From contig PBJL01000014.1 in NCBI GenBank assembly GCA_002721105.1, positions 100,180 through 146,576 of the forward strand: a stretch of DNA of 46,397 nucleotides, read 5' to 3'. The notes beneath the pieces were generated by a model that saw nothing but the letters and a program-made list of their open reading frames with translations, did not search any database and was not told the origin of the DNA. Both the position numbers and the translations under genes were made by a program. Of this stretch, positions 1 through 8,724 are shown piece by piece (position 1 is the stretch's first letter; the number at the start of each line of letters is the position of its first letter). This DNA comes from Acidiferrobacteraceae bacterium (GTDB taxonomy: Bacteria; Pseudomonadota; Gammaproteobacteria; Arenicellales; UBA868).

Positions 1-2
1 TG

Positions 3-137
3 TGGCCTGACATTAAAACGCAAACTGCAATAACTATAGGTATTTACTTAGTTTATTTTTCGAGTTTTATGGTTTGGCTTTTTATGGCAAATCATGCTTA
101 TGAGTGGATACCTTACCGAAGCGCATTACTATTATGA
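3..137 (+). CDS. C-terminal end of a membrane protein (5' truncated by window)
   Basis: An open frame runs in from the window edge (first whole codon at base 3) for 44 codons and stops at TGA 135-137. The encoded tail has one strongly hydrophobic stretch (residues about 9-28: many I, L, V, Y, F) and then a short polar end, as in the last membrane helix of a polytopic protein. Its stop overlaps the ATG of the following glycosyltransferase as ATGA, so the two are probably translationally coupled. From the context, an O-antigen polymerase or flippase of the same polysaccharide locus is plausible. That is inference only, because too little sequence is present to assign a family. Confidence 0.5.
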   Translation, partial: WPDIKTQTAITIGIYLVYFSSFMVWLFMANHAYEWIPYRSALLL

Positions 138-1246
138 AAATTGTTTTTTGTTCAAATACCACATGGTATCTTTGGAATTATCGTTTAGGCTTAATTAAAA
201 CGTTGTTGAATGATGGAAATGAGATTTACTTGCTTGCGCCCATTGATCACACGACAAAAAAATTTTTTGATTTAGGTTGTCGACAGGTCCCGATTCCTAT
301 GAAACGGAAAGGGTTGAATGTTCTACAAGAGCTATCCTTACTAATACGCTTTTACAAGTCTATAAAAGAGATCCATCCAAATGTATTGATAACATTTACA
401 ATTAAGCCAGTAGTGTATGGTGGTTTTGTAGCTCGATTTTTAGGCATCCCAGTTATAGCAACAATAACTGGGCTAGGCACAGCATTTATTAGAAGAGGCT
501 GGATTACTGTAGTAGCGAAGTGGTTGTATAAGCAGGGCCTTGTGAGCGCAAAGACAGTGTTCTTTCAGAACCATGATGATGAAGGTATTTTTGTCAGGGC
601 CCGTTTGGTGCGTAGGCATCAGGTAGCGCAAATTCCTGGTTCGGGGATTGATTTAAATCGATTTTCTTTTTCTCCTTTCCTTGAAACAAACCGATATGGA
701 ACTGACACATTTTTATTAGCAGGGCGAATGTTGTGGGATAAAGGAATACAGGAATACATAGAAAGCGCTAGGATGGTCAAGGCTTCGTATCCTAATGTCG
801 AATTTCAACTCCTTGGTGAAATAGGTTCAGATAATGTTAGTGCTATTTCGAAGGAGAAAATATTAAGTTGGCAGGAAGAAGGCATCGTGACATATCTTGG
901 AGTGACAAGTGATGTTAGACCATATATTAAGAAAGCGGATTGTGTGGTATTGCCTTCTTATAGGGAGGGTCTTTCACGAACTTTGCTGGAAGCTGGCGCA
1001 ATAGGTCGGCCTGTCATAGCGACTCGTGTTGTGGGTTGTAAAGACATAGTTGACGATGGTTATACAGGATTTCTTGTTAATCCAAAAGATGCTACTGATT
1101 TAGCCGAGAAATTATGTCAATTTTTGTCCCTTTCAATTAGCGAGCGGAATCAAATGGGCAAAGTAGCCCGACAGAAAATAGAGCAAGAGTTTGATGAGAA
1201 GCATGTAATTGAAAAGTATTGTACGATTATCTCATCATGCTCTTAG
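134..1246 (+). CDS. GT4-type glycosyltransferase (PglA/CapM-like)
   Basis: A 370-residue GT-B fold glycosyltransferase expected to transfer a sugar from a nucleotide donor to a lipid-linked or growing surface glycan at the inner membrane. The N-terminal acceptor half begins MKIVFCSN and contains the GLGTAF stretch common in the CapM/PglA branch. The C-terminal donor half carries the EX7E motif in PSYREGLSRTLLEA, followed by GRPVIAT. An earlier GTG (base 104) is in frame, but the ATG at 134 overlaps the stop of the upstream gene as ATGA and gives the usual family N-terminus, so I use 134. It is the last plus-strand gene before two convergent Wzz-like genes. Sugar specificity cannot be read from the sequence. 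Confidence 0.85.
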   Translation: MKIVFCSNTTWYLWNYRLGLIKTLLNDGNEIYLLAPIDHTTKKFFDLGCRQVPIPMKRKGLNVLQELSLLIRFYKSIKEIHPNVLITFTIKPVVYGGFVARFLGIPVIATITGLGTAFIRRGWITVVAKWLYKQGLVSAKTVFFQNHDDEGIFVRARLVRRHQVAQIPGSGIDLNRFSFSPFLETNRYGTDTFLLAGRMLWDKGIQEYIESARMVKASYPNVEFQLLGEIGSDNVSAISKEKILSWQEEGIVTYLGVTSDVRPYIKKADCVVLPSYREGLSRTLLEAGAIGRPVIATRVVGCKDIVDDGYTGFLVNPKDATDLAEKLCQFLSLSISERNQMGKVARQKIEQEFDEKHVIEKYCTIISSCS

Positions 1247-1310
1247 AGTTAAGTGCTGAGTAGAGTTCTATCCACTTTTCAACTTAAGATGCAAGCCAAG
1301 TATTTTAATC

Positions 1311-2330
1311 TTAACGTCTTTTATTCATTCTTAATTCATTTGCGGCAACAACGAAAAAGAAGCTTAACAAGAGCCCGACAATCAATCCGATCATCCAAAT
1401 AAAAGGTCGACTTCGAAATATCGGTATAGAGTAATATACTGGTTTTGATGCAACGTCGGTGGGGATTTCAATTTCTGCAGATACAGCATGAGTTTTCCAA
1501 TTATCGGTGGCTAACATTCTTTGGACAGTTCTTATAGAGTTTAGATCTCGCACGACACGTGGCGATAAAGTGTCTGCTATTGATTTTTGACCTAGGAATG
1601 CAATCTCTGCGTTTAGGGCTTTAACACCCCTCGCAAAGTATGGAAATTCTGGGACTCGCGGATCATATTCATAAAGGCCAAGTGTTTCCGCAATCACTTT
1701 TGCTTCTTCAATCGTTTTGATTTTCAGTTCAAGCTCAGTTTGAGCAAATATTCGCTCTGCTGCAAGGGATTCTTCTAAATTTGTAAGCTCGGCTTGTAAA
1801 CAGTCTTCTATGTTTTTAATGGCGTAGGTTAGTGATTCTTGTTTAGTGATTGCAATGTATTTGTCCGCCAATATTTTTGTGAGCTCAACACTCGGTCCAT
1901 ATAGCTCAAAAGTGAGGCGATCGTTTCGATCGAAATCTATCTCTATATATGGTGTAGGTTGATTTTCATTGAGCAGATTGTAAATTTCCGGTAGTTGGAA
2001 AAATTTTTGTCGTTTAGCGGTATTTGAAATATGGCTGCGAAAGTCTCTAAAAATATCTTCGCCACTCATGCGAGGACACCATCCCCCGACGCCCGTGGAT
2101 CCTGTTTTTACATCAGGAGGTGGTTTGAGAGTGGCGGTTGCTTTATAAATCGGCTGAGCGAACACAGAATAAAGAACCGTAATACCTAAGACAATGGCAG
2201 TAATCAGAATGAAAGAAACCTTGCGTTCGTAAACAAGGCGAGCGACATCGATGATGCCGTATAAGAAATTTAGTTGATTTCTAAAGTTAGTCGTTTCTTT
2301 AGTATTGTCATCTTTCTTGATATCAGCCAT
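1311..2330 (-). CDS. Wzz-like polysaccharide chain-length regulator (1)
   Basis: A 339-residue inner-membrane polysaccharide co-polymerase, expected to control chain length of a Wzy-polymerised glycan. It shows the family layout: a cytoplasmic N-terminus, a first membrane helix at about residues 39-59, a periplasmic alpha-helical/coiled region rich in E, K and L, and a final helix (IWMIGLIVGLLLSFFFVV) with a short cytoplasmic tail. It lacks the tyrosine-kinase domain of Wzc. A GTG at 2342 would add four residues, but ATG 2330 has an AGGTG ribosome-binding site about 10 bases upstream and is preferred. It lies downstream of a second Wzz-like gene on the same strand with a gap of about 60 bases, so the two are probably one transcript, convergent with the glycosyltransferase before it. 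Confidence 0.75.
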   Translation of the reverse strand: MADIKKDDNTKETTNFRNQLNFLYGIIDVARLVYERKVSFILITAIVLGITVLYSVFAQPIYKATATLKPPPDVKTGSTGVGGWCPRMSGEDIFRDFRSHISNTAKRQKFFQLPEIYNLLNENQPTPYIEIDFDRNDRLTFELYGPSVELTKILADKYIAITKQESLTYAIKNIEDCLQAELTNLEESLAAERIFAQTELELKIKTIEEAKVIAETLGLYEYDPRVPEFPYFARGVKALNAEIAFLGQKSIADTLSPRVVRDLNSIRTVQRMLATDNWKTHAVSAEIEIPTDVASKPVYYSIPIFRSRPFIWMIGLIVGLLLSFFFVVAANELRMNKRR

Positions 2331-2392
2331 GGTATCGATCACCTATGATTATTATCGCATTTTGCATAATGCATTTGTTGCCGTTTAGAGCT

Positions 2393-3532
2393 TTAATTCT
2401 CGATATAATAAACAAAAATATTGTACATAGAGGCTCCGATTAACCCAACCCCTAGTGAAATTAACAGAATAAGAATCCTATTATTACTAGCGAGATGGGG
2501 GGTAGTAGCTTGGTTACTTATATGTGCAGCATACTCGATCGGAACGTTTTTAGTGTACTTACTGAGTTCATTTAGTTCGGTTTCGAGGGTAGCTAATCCA
2601 GGAATAAATGACCTATCGTTAGAGCGCTCTTTCAATATTCGAAGATGTGATTCCAACGCTTCTGCACCTAAAAGATAGGTTGGCATCGCATCTGTCCCAC
2701 CAAAATTACCTTTTACGGGCTTTTCATACCCAAGCGAACTAGCAATCAGTGCTTGCTCTTCTAGATACAAAATTCGACTTTCTCGCTCTAACTTAGCTAT
2801 TTCTAATTTCTTGGTAATTTCATTCTTAATAGCCACTTTTCTTTGATCGATCTCCTGATGCACTTTTTTCATAGTTCGAGTTATTGTCATTTGGTTGACA
2901 TAGTTAGCATAATCGTCAGCAATTTGTGAGGCAAGTTTTGCGTTTGGTGACTCGATCGAGAGTTCAAAAAAGTAACGTTCCGGTAATTCAGCATATACGC
3001 CAACCCTGAGTAGTGGACGAAACAATTTAGATAGGATATCGAACCTTCCGGAAGAATCGATAGCCCATGTTCGTTTAATGGAGATAAATCTTCCTATCCT
3101 GTCAGAATCAACGTCGCTTGATGTAACCTTTATTTGTTTTAACAAGCTATCTGGAGGGAAGTATTTCTCACGATTTTCTTCAAAAAACCTGCGTTGGATC
3201 GCTTTAGAACTGAGGTTATTCTTGTAGTCTAGGAAAAGCCGTAATGGTAAACGTTTTAACTCAGCAACAGACACTGTAGTTGTCTGCAGATTGATTGGTA
3301 TTTCAGGTTGTCCGAATAGCATCTCTGTTCTAAATAGTGGAGGGTACATTGCTGAATAAATGAGCGAAAGTATCGCTGAAATTATCAGAAATATGATATA
3401 GATGTGCCTTCTTCTAAAAATTATTCGAGTTAGTAATGGTAGATCGGCATAAATAACCGAGGGCATATTGCTATTTGGAGTATTTTTGTACGACGTCACA
3501 TCTTCTGTAGTGGGTATCTTTCGTTCGGTCAT
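2393..3532 (-). CDS. Wzz-like polysaccharide chain-length regulator (2)
   Basis: A second, diverged polysaccharide co-polymerase of 379 residues. It has an N-terminal membrane helix (IYIIFLIISAILSLIYSAMY, roughly residues 44-63), a long periplasmic segment with a charged helical middle, and a C-terminal helix (ILILLISLGVGLIGASMYNIF). The frame extends to a TTG at 3550, but the first ATG is at 3532 and neither has an obvious ribosome-binding site; I use the ATG. It reads divergently from the large plus-strand sugar operon, so the 300 bases between them probably hold both promoters. Two chain-length proteins in tandem could form a mixed oligomer or set two modal lengths; this is inference. Confidence 0.7.
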   Translation of the reverse strand: MTERKIPTTEDVTSYKNTPNSNMPSVIYADLPLLTRIIFRRRHIYIIFLIISAILSLIYSAMYPPLFRTEMLFGQPEIPINLQTTTVSVAELKRLPLRLFLDYKNNLSSKAIQRRFFEENREKYFPPDSLLKQIKVTSSDVDSDRIGRFISIKRTWAIDSSGRFDILSKLFRPLLRVGVYAELPERYFFELSIESPNAKLASQIADDYANYVNQMTITRTMKKVHQEIDQRKVAIKNEITKKLEIAKLERESRILYLEEQALIASSLGYEKPVKGNFGGTDAMPTYLLGAEALESHLRILKERSNDRSFIPGLATLETELNELSKYTKNVPIEYAAHISNQATTPHLASNNRILILLISLGVGLIGASMYNIFVYYIEN

Positions 3533-3727
3533 GTTAGAATGTGATGCCAAAATTGAAGGTCGGGAAGATTCATTTGTTGTCTACTTTAGGCTTGCCTACC
3601 CGCTTAAATCAAAAGTACCAGAATAGCACAATAATAGCTAATATAAGACTAAGCATTATTACGCCAAAATATTGATTAATTTTGAACTATATTAGAATAG
3701 AAATGGCAAAGTTTTGTAAAACTAGGC

Positions 3728-3756
3728 TTGTCGAAGAGAAAGGAAATCGCTATTTT
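3728..3756 (+). promoter_or_regulatory. candidate sigma-70 promoter for the sugar operon
   Basis: TTGTCG (3728-3733) and TATTTT (3751-3756) are each 4/6 matches to -35 and -10 boxes with a 17-base spacer. They would give a leader of about 70 bases before the GmhA-like gene. The rest of 3551-3832 between the divergent Wzz-like and GmhA-like genes is AT-rich, with no gene I can support. Confidence 0.3.
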
Positions 3757-3832
3757 TTGGCTGATTATCGTCAGAATAGCTTCCTTTTTTTGGATCACTA
3801 AAATAACAAGCAATTATTAGGTACAAAGGATT

Positions 3833-4417
3833 ATGGACAATTCGGTCATCAACCATTGCAAAACATACGCGTCTAATTTGATTTCTGTTCTGGAGCATCA
3901 AGATTGGACTAATGTTGAACTATTAGCTAACGATATTTATCGAGCGTGGAACGAAGGTAGAAGTTTATTTCTCTGTGGAAATGGTGGTAGCGCAGGGAAC
4001 GCAATTCATCTTGCGAATGATTTTTTGTATGGAGTTGGTCATGAACTAGTGCCTGGAATTAAGGTAGAAGCGCTGAGTGCAAATGCATCTGTTCTCACGT
4101 GCCTTGCAAATGATGTTGGATATGATGAGATATATTCTATTCAGCTTGAAGCCAAGGCTTCTTCTGGCGATATTTTGGTTATTTTGTCAGGGAGTGGCAA
4201 TTCACCAAATGTTATCAGAGCTCTTCAGAAGGGAAATGAATTAGACATGAAGACTTACGCAATTCTTGGCTATGCTGGAGGTGTTTGTCTTGATACTGCT
4301 AAAACATCAATTCATGTGCCAATCGATGATATGCAAATATCTGAAGATATGCAGTTGATCGTGGGCCATATTTGTATGCAATGGTTAAATCAAAAAAGAA
4401 AAGAAGATCTCCAGTGA
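3833..4417 (+). CDS. gmhA: phosphoheptose isomerase-like SIS protein (GmhA family)
   Basis: A 194-residue SIS-domain isomerase. GmhA converts sedoheptulose 7-phosphate to D-glycero-D-manno-heptose 7-phosphate in the cytoplasm, the first committed step to nucleotide-activated heptose. The signature GNGGSAG is followed by a family-typical helix (NAIHLANDF). The phosphate-binding SGSGNSPNV and the C-terminal [11 protein letters not shown] with a nearby His (VGHI) also fit GmhA. It opens the operon, and its stop overlaps the next gene's GTG start as GTGA. AAAGGA lies only 2 bases before the ATG, an unusually tight ribosome-binding site. This may be a second, cluster-specific copy beside a core LPS gmhA elsewhere. 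Confidence 0.85.
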   Translation: MDNSVINHCKTYASNLISVLEHQDWTNVELLANDIYRAWNEGRSLFLCGNGGSAGNAIHLANDFLYGVGHELVPGIKVEALSANASVLTCLANDVGYDEIYSIQLEAKASSGDILVILSGSGNSPNVIRALQKGNELDMKTYAILGYAGGVCLDTAKTSIHVPIDDMQISEDMQLIVGHICMQWLNQKRKEDLQ

Positions 4418-5412
4418 AGTCAGTTATAACTGGTGGTGGAGGTTTCATTGGTAGCCATCTTTCGGAAGCTCTCGTTAATTTGGGGCACGAGGTTGTTGTT
4501 ATAGATAATTTTTGTACCGGTCAAAGAAAAAATCTAGAAAAGATTAAAAAACAAATTGATTTAATCGAGGAGGATATAAGATATCCGGGACAATGGTCGA
4601 AAGCTTTTCATGGTGCAGACTGGGTCGTGCATTTAGCGGCTCTCGCAGATATTGTGCCGTCGATAGAAAATCCAGAAGATTATTTTGGCACCAATGTCAG
4701 TGGTACGTTCAATGTTTTGCAAGCATCAAGAGACGCTGGCGTTTCGAAATTCATTTACACTGCTTCTTCGTCCTGTTATGGGTTGCCAGATGGGTTCCCG
4801 ACTTCAGAATTAGCACGAATCCAACCACAATACCCATATGCACTAACAAAGTGGTTAGGTGAAGAGTTAGCCCTTCATTGGGCGAAAGTTTATCAAATGC
4901 CTGTCTTATCTATGCGGCTATTCAATGTATATGGTCCTCGATCTCGAACATCAGGCACATATGGTGCTGTATTCGGTGTATTTTTAGCACAAAAGCTCGC
5001 GGACCAACCTTTCACCGTGGTGGGAGATGGTAATCAAACCCGAGATTTTACTTATGTCTCAGATGTTGTTGACGCATTTATCGTTAGTGCGAACAGCAAT
5101 GCTACGGAAGAAATTTTCAACATAGGAAGTGGAGCAACGGTATCAATTAACCAAATTGTTGAATTACTTGGAGGAAATCAAGTAGTAATGCTGCCTAAGC
5201 GCCCGGGAGAGCCAGATTGTACTTTTGCCGACATCACTAAAATTCAAAATAAGTTGCGCTGGATGCCTAAGGTTAACATTGAGGATGGTGTTGCGAATTT
5301 ATTACTCAATATCGATGATTGGAAAGATGCGCCTGTTTGGACTCAGGATACAATTAAGAAGGCTACACGTAGTTGGTTTCATCATTTAGGTGGTTCTCGC
5401 GAGATTGAGTAA
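4414..5412 (+). CDS. extended SDR: NDP-sugar epimerase/dehydratase
   Basis: A 332-residue NAD-dependent short-chain dehydrogenase of the extended type, acting on a nucleotide sugar (C4-epimerase or 4,6-dehydratase class). The Rossmann motif [10 protein letters not shown] is at residues 6-15. The active site shows SSSCYG and then YPYALTKW, giving the Tyr-xxx-Lys pair, and RLFNVYGP is typical of UDP-glucose/UDP-GlcNAc 4-epimerase relatives. The frame extends upstream to 4372, but GTG 4414 overlaps the GmhA stop as GTGA, has an AGAAG ribosome-binding site, and puts the Rossmann loop at the normal distance from the start. The last bases overlap the following nucleotidyltransferase. Epimerase is the closest call; the true substrate could be an NDP-heptose. 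Confidence 0.8.
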   Translation: MKSVITGGGGFIGSHLSEALVNLGHEVVVIDNFCTGQRKNLEKIKKQIDLIEEDIRYPGQWSKAFHGADWVVHLAALADIVPSIENPEDYFGTNVSGTFNVLQASRDAGVSKFIYTASSSCYGLPDGFPTSELARIQPQYPYALTKWLGEELALHWAKVYQMPVLSMRLFNVYGPRSRTSGTYGAVFGVFLAQKLADQPFTVVGDGNQTRDFTYVSDVVDAFIVSANSNATEEIFNIGSGATVSINQIVELLGGNQVVMLPKRPGEPDCTFADITKIQNKLRWMPKVNIEDGVANLLLNIDDWKDAPVWTQDTIKKATRSWFHHLGGSREIE

Positions 5413-6190
5413 TATTCATGCTCTTTTATTGGCAGCTGGAGCGGGAACAAGGTTGCGACCCTTTACTGATAATTGGCCTAAGTGTTTGATGCCTATATCT
5501 GGTAGGCCATTACTTGAATATTGGCTGTGTATGCTCAAAAAGTGTTCAATACCAAAGGTTATAGTAAACATTCATCACCATCAAAAAATTGTTGAAAAAT
5601 TCTTGGGTCAACCGCAATTTGAAAGTTGGGTTTCAGGAGTTGTGGAACCCTTTTTGTTGGGTACTGCTGGAACTCTGCGCGAAAATTGGAAATCTTTTAA
5701 AGGAACAAGAATACTGCTAGTGCATGCCGACAATTGGTGTCAGTGTGATATTTCACATTTTATAGATTTTCACATGAATCATCGTCCCAGTAATGCAGTT
5801 ATGACAATGATGACATTTCAATCTGATAATCCTAAGGAATGCGGCATTCTAGAGCTAGACGACAACGGTTTGGTGCAGAATTTGCATGAAAAAGTTGAGC
5901 AACCGCCAGGTACCCTAGCAAATGGTGCAGTTTATCTTTTGGAGCCAGAGATTCTAGATTGGGTGATGGACAATCCAGAAGTTAATGATTTCAGCACAGA
6001 AGTAATTCCGAATTTTTTTGATCGTATTGCAACTTGGGAAAATACTGATATTCATCGAGATATTGGTAAAATAGCATCATTACGATTAGCTCAGCTTGAT
6101 CGTGCGCCTAATACCTGTTGGCACGATGCGACATTCTGGCATAGCGAATTTCAAAATAATCCAATACATGATATGTTAGCTTCGATATAA
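5390..6190 (+). CDS. sugar-1-phosphate nucleotidyltransferase (HddC/ManC-like)
   Basis: A 266-residue GT-A-like nucleotidyltransferase that would couple an NTP to a sugar 1-phosphate. The N-terminal signature GAGTRLRPFTDNWPKCLMPI is complete, and LVHADNWCQCD supplies the metal-binding Asp. With a GmhA-like isomerase and a heptose-kinase-like protein either side, D-glycero-D-manno-heptose 1-phosphate guanylyltransferase (HddC) is the attractive role, but mannose-1-P or another hexose-1-P is not excluded. The start is uncertain: GTG 5390 overlaps the preceding epimerase by 23 bases, while TTG 5405 gives a more typical short N-terminus with GGTGG about 11 bases upstream. Confidence 0.8.
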   Translation: MVLARLSNIHALLLAAGAGTRLRPFTDNWPKCLMPISGRPLLEYWLCMLKKCSIPKVIVNIHHHQKIVEKFLGQPQFESWVSGVVEPFLLGTAGTLRENWKSFKGTRILLVHADNWCQCDISHFIDFHMNHRPSNAVMTMMTFQSDNPKECGILELDDNGLVQNLHEKVEQPPGTLANGAVYLLEPEILDWVMDNPEVNDFSTEVIPNFFDRIATWENTDIHRDIGKIASLRLAQLDRAPNTCWHDATFWHSEFQNNPIHDMLASI

Positions 6191-6193
6191 ATA

Positions 6194-7744
6194 ATGAATG
6201 CCTCATCTACCAAAGTCATTATGCTCACCGCTTTTGAAAGCGAGACAGCAAATCTTTTTTCAGGGGATGATGTGTCATTATGTTTTGGCTTGTTCAATCT
6301 ACTTCACCCGGGACACTTACGCTATTTTCAAATGGCAAAACAATACGGTAGTAAGTTAGTTGTAGGTCTTCGAGGTGACAATATGCTTTCTGCTGTTGAG
6401 CGAAGAGAGTGTTTTCCTGATATCGAACGTGCTAAAGCGGTAGCTGCTTTAGAGTTAATTGACAACGTAATCATATTAGACAATGGTGGGTTAGAAAATC
6501 TTGTTAGTTTAATTAAACCAACCACGCTTGTTCTTGGAAGAGAATTTGAGAAAGAAAGATCCCTTGAGGTTTATGAGGCTGTAGATAGGCTAAATCGTTT
6601 GGGAGGTCGCGTTGTCTATGAGGCTGGGGAGATTCACTATGCAAGGTCAGACTTGTTGTTTGGGCGACAGGATGAAATCGAAGGAAGCAGGTCTAAACAA
6701 TTTAAATCAGCACTGTTAGCACAAGATATTCAATTGGATACCATTCTTGCACATGCTGAAGACGAACCACGACCAAAAATTCTTGTAATTGGAGATACCA
6801 TCGTCGATCGATATGTAGCCTGTGATCCAGTAGGAATGAGTAATGAGGCTCCTGTGATAGTCGTTAAGGAGTTAGAGAGCAAGGATTTTATAGGTGGAGC
6901 TAGTATAGTTGCCGCGCATGTTTCTGCATTAGGAGGCGATTGCTATTATCTTTCCATTACTGGCGATGATTCTCACGCTCACTTCGTCAAGGATCGCTTA
7001 GCCGATTACAATGTAACCGCTGACTTAATTGAGGATGCAAGTCGACCAACAACTAGCAAAATTCGTTATATGGTGGAAAATCAGAAATTATTTCGTGTTA
7101 GTCGACTGAAAGAACATAGGTTGTCTCCAGATCTTGAAAACATTCTAGTCAATAGGATAAAAGATTTAGCAACTAGTATTGATGCTATTATTGTTTCCGA
7201 TTTCGTTTATGGAGTCATCACAAATAAAATACTCGATGTGTTAGAGCAGGTTTCAAGACAACATCAGATTCCACTTTATGGTGATTTGCAATGTAGCAGT
7301 CAAGTCGGGGATATATCAAAGTTTAAAGACTTCAAGTTGCTTTGCCCAACAGAACGTGAGGCACGCATTGCGTTAAGTAATCAAGATGATGGAGTCGAGT
7401 ATGTATCCAATTTATTGATGTCACAAACTCGGTGTACCAATTTAGTTTTAAAGTTAGGTGCTGATGGATTTATTGCCTATAGTCGAGATTTGACCAACGA
7501 TTTTGTTTATCGACAGCATTTTCCAGCTCTAACAATTAATCCAGTCGACGTGGCAGGAGCTGGTGATTCTTTACTGGCATCAATAGCAGTTGGTTTGTCT
7601 CGAGGTTTAAGCTTAATGGAAGCGTCTGCTCTCGGTAGTTGCGTGGCAGCACTTGCTGTGCAGTCGTTGGGTAATATGCCGGTGGATTATCGCGCGGTCA
7701 AAGTTTTCGCAGAACAACAAGGACTTATCCCTAATGCAATTTAA
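6194..7744 (+). CDS. HldE-like bifunctional nucleotidyltransferase-kinase, domains in reversed order
   Basis: A 516-residue two-domain protein. Residues about 28-165 are a cytidylyltransferase-type nucleotidyltransferase with the HxGH motif (HPGH, residues 38-41). Residues about 195-510 are a PfkB/ribokinase-family sugar kinase opening ILVIGDTIVDRY and ending with the catalytic GAGD loop (455-458). HldE makes ADP-heptose with the same two activities, but its kinase comes first and its nucleotidyltransferase last; here the order is swapped. The protein probably phosphorylates heptose 7-phosphate at C1 and may attach a nucleotide. It sits 3 bases after another nucleotidyltransferase gene, so one of the two activities may be redundant or specialised. 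Family assignment is firm; the substrate is inferred. Confidence 0.8.
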   Translation: MNASSTKVIMLTAFESETANLFSGDDVSLCFGLFNLLHPGHLRYFQMAKQYGSKLVVGLRGDNMLSAVERRECFPDIERAKAVAALELIDNVIILDNGGLENLVSLIKPTTLVLGREFEKERSLEVYEAVDRLNRLGGRVVYEAGEIHYARSDLLFGRQDEIEGSRSKQFKSALLAQDIQLDTILAHAEDEPRPKILVIGDTIVDRYVACDPVGMSNEAPVIVVKELESKDFIGGASIVAAHVSALGGDCYYLSITGDDSHAHFVKDRLADYNVTADLIEDASRPTTSKIRYMVENQKLFRVSRLKEHRLSPDLENILVNRIKDLATSIDAIIVSDFVYGVITNKILDVLEQVSRQHQIPLYGDLQCSSQVGDISKFKDFKLLCPTEREARIALSNQDDGVEYVSNLLMSQTRCTNLVLKLGADGFIAYSRDLTNDFVYRQHFPALTINPVDVAGAGDSLLASIAVGLSRGLSLMEASALGSCVAALAVQSLGNMPVDYRAVKVFAEQQGLIPNAI

Positions 7745-8720
7745 AAAAATATTTGTTACAGGTGGGGCTGGTTATGTAGGGGCTATGCTTGTTCCGAGAT
7801 TGCTTTCTGAGGGGTGCTCGGTGACGGTGCTCGATCTTATGATTTATGGGGAAGAGGTATTGAACCCCCATCCTAACCTGAGGTTAATCAAAGGTGATAT
7901 TAGAAATGAAAGTCTTCTGAAGAGTAATATTTCTAGTCATGATTGTGTGATTCATCTTGCTTGTATATCAAATGATCCAAGTTTTGAACTTAATCCAAAT
8001 CTTGGAAAATCAATCAATCTAGATGCTTTTGAGCCTTTGGTAGAAATAAGTCGAGATAGTGGAGTTGAGCGTTTTATTTACGCATCATCATCAAGTGTAT
8101 ATGGCGTAAAAAACGTCCAGGATGTGCACGAAGATATGATGGTTGAGCCCTTGACCGATTATTCTCGGTTCAAAGCCGATTGCGAGCACATACTTTCAAA
8201 TTATCAATCGAAAGATTTTACAACTGTAACCATCCGACCTGCTACGGTATGCGGATATTCACCCAGACAACGTTTAGATGTCGTTGTAAATATTTTGACG
8301 AATTTTGCCTATCATAAGCGAAAGATTACAGTGTTTGGTGGAAAGCAATTACGACCAAATATACATATCAAAGATATGGTCGAAGCATATCTAGTGCTTA
8401 TGAATGCACCACAAGATTTAGTGGCAGGAAAAATCTACAATGCTGGCTTTGAGAATCAATCTGTTCAGGAATTGGCAGAAATTGTAAAGAGTGTTATTGG
8501 TGACGATGTTTTGTTAGAGACTCAGGCTACAAATGATAATCGTTCTTACCATATTTCTTCCAAGAAAATAAAAAGTGAACTTGGTTTTGAGCCGAAATGC
8601 ACTATTGAAGATGCGGTCATCGATCTCAAAAATGCTTTTGAAGGACAGCAAATTCCAGATTCTATGGATAATGAAAAATATTTCAATATCAAGCGAATGC
8701 AGTCTATTGAACTGAATTAA
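7734..8720 (+). CDS. extended SDR: NAD-dependent epimerase/dehydratase (2)
   Basis: A 328-residue extended SDR. It begins MQFKKIFVTGGAGYVGA with the Rossmann glycine motif, has SSSSVYG and YSRFKAD (the catalytic Tyr-xxx-Lys), and RPATVCGYSPRQR downstream. The frame stays open to 7653, but ATG 7734 carries an AAGGA ribosome-binding site 10 bases upstream and gives the normal N-terminus; it overlaps the HldE-like gene by 11 bases. Likely an NDP-sugar epimerase, dehydratase or reductase acting before the aminotransferases that follow, for example generating the keto group they need. It differs clearly from the SDR at 4414 in the region around the active site, so it probably does a different step. 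Confidence 0.8.
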   Translation: MQFKKIFVTGGAGYVGAMLVPRLLSEGCSVTVLDLMIYGEEVLNPHPNLRLIKGDIRNESLLKSNISSHDCVIHLACISNDPSFELNPNLGKSINLDAFEPLVEISRDSGVERFIYASSSSVYGVKNVQDVHEDMMVEPLTDYSRFKADCEHILSNYQSKDFTTVTIRPATVCGYSPRQRLDVVVNILTNFAYHKRKITVFGGKQLRPNIHIKDMVEAYLVLMNAPQDLVAGKIYNAGFENQSVQELAEIVKSVIGDDVLLETQATNDNRSYHISSKKIKSELGFEPKCTIEDAVIDLKNAFEGQQIPDSMDNEKYFNIKRMQSIELN

Positions 8721-8724
8721 TGTT

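Noticed and set aside
1247..1310. TTAAGT / ACTTAA inverted repeat between the glycosyltransferase and Wzz-like genes
   Set aside because: The arms are 6 bases with a 26-base spacer; too weak to call a terminator.
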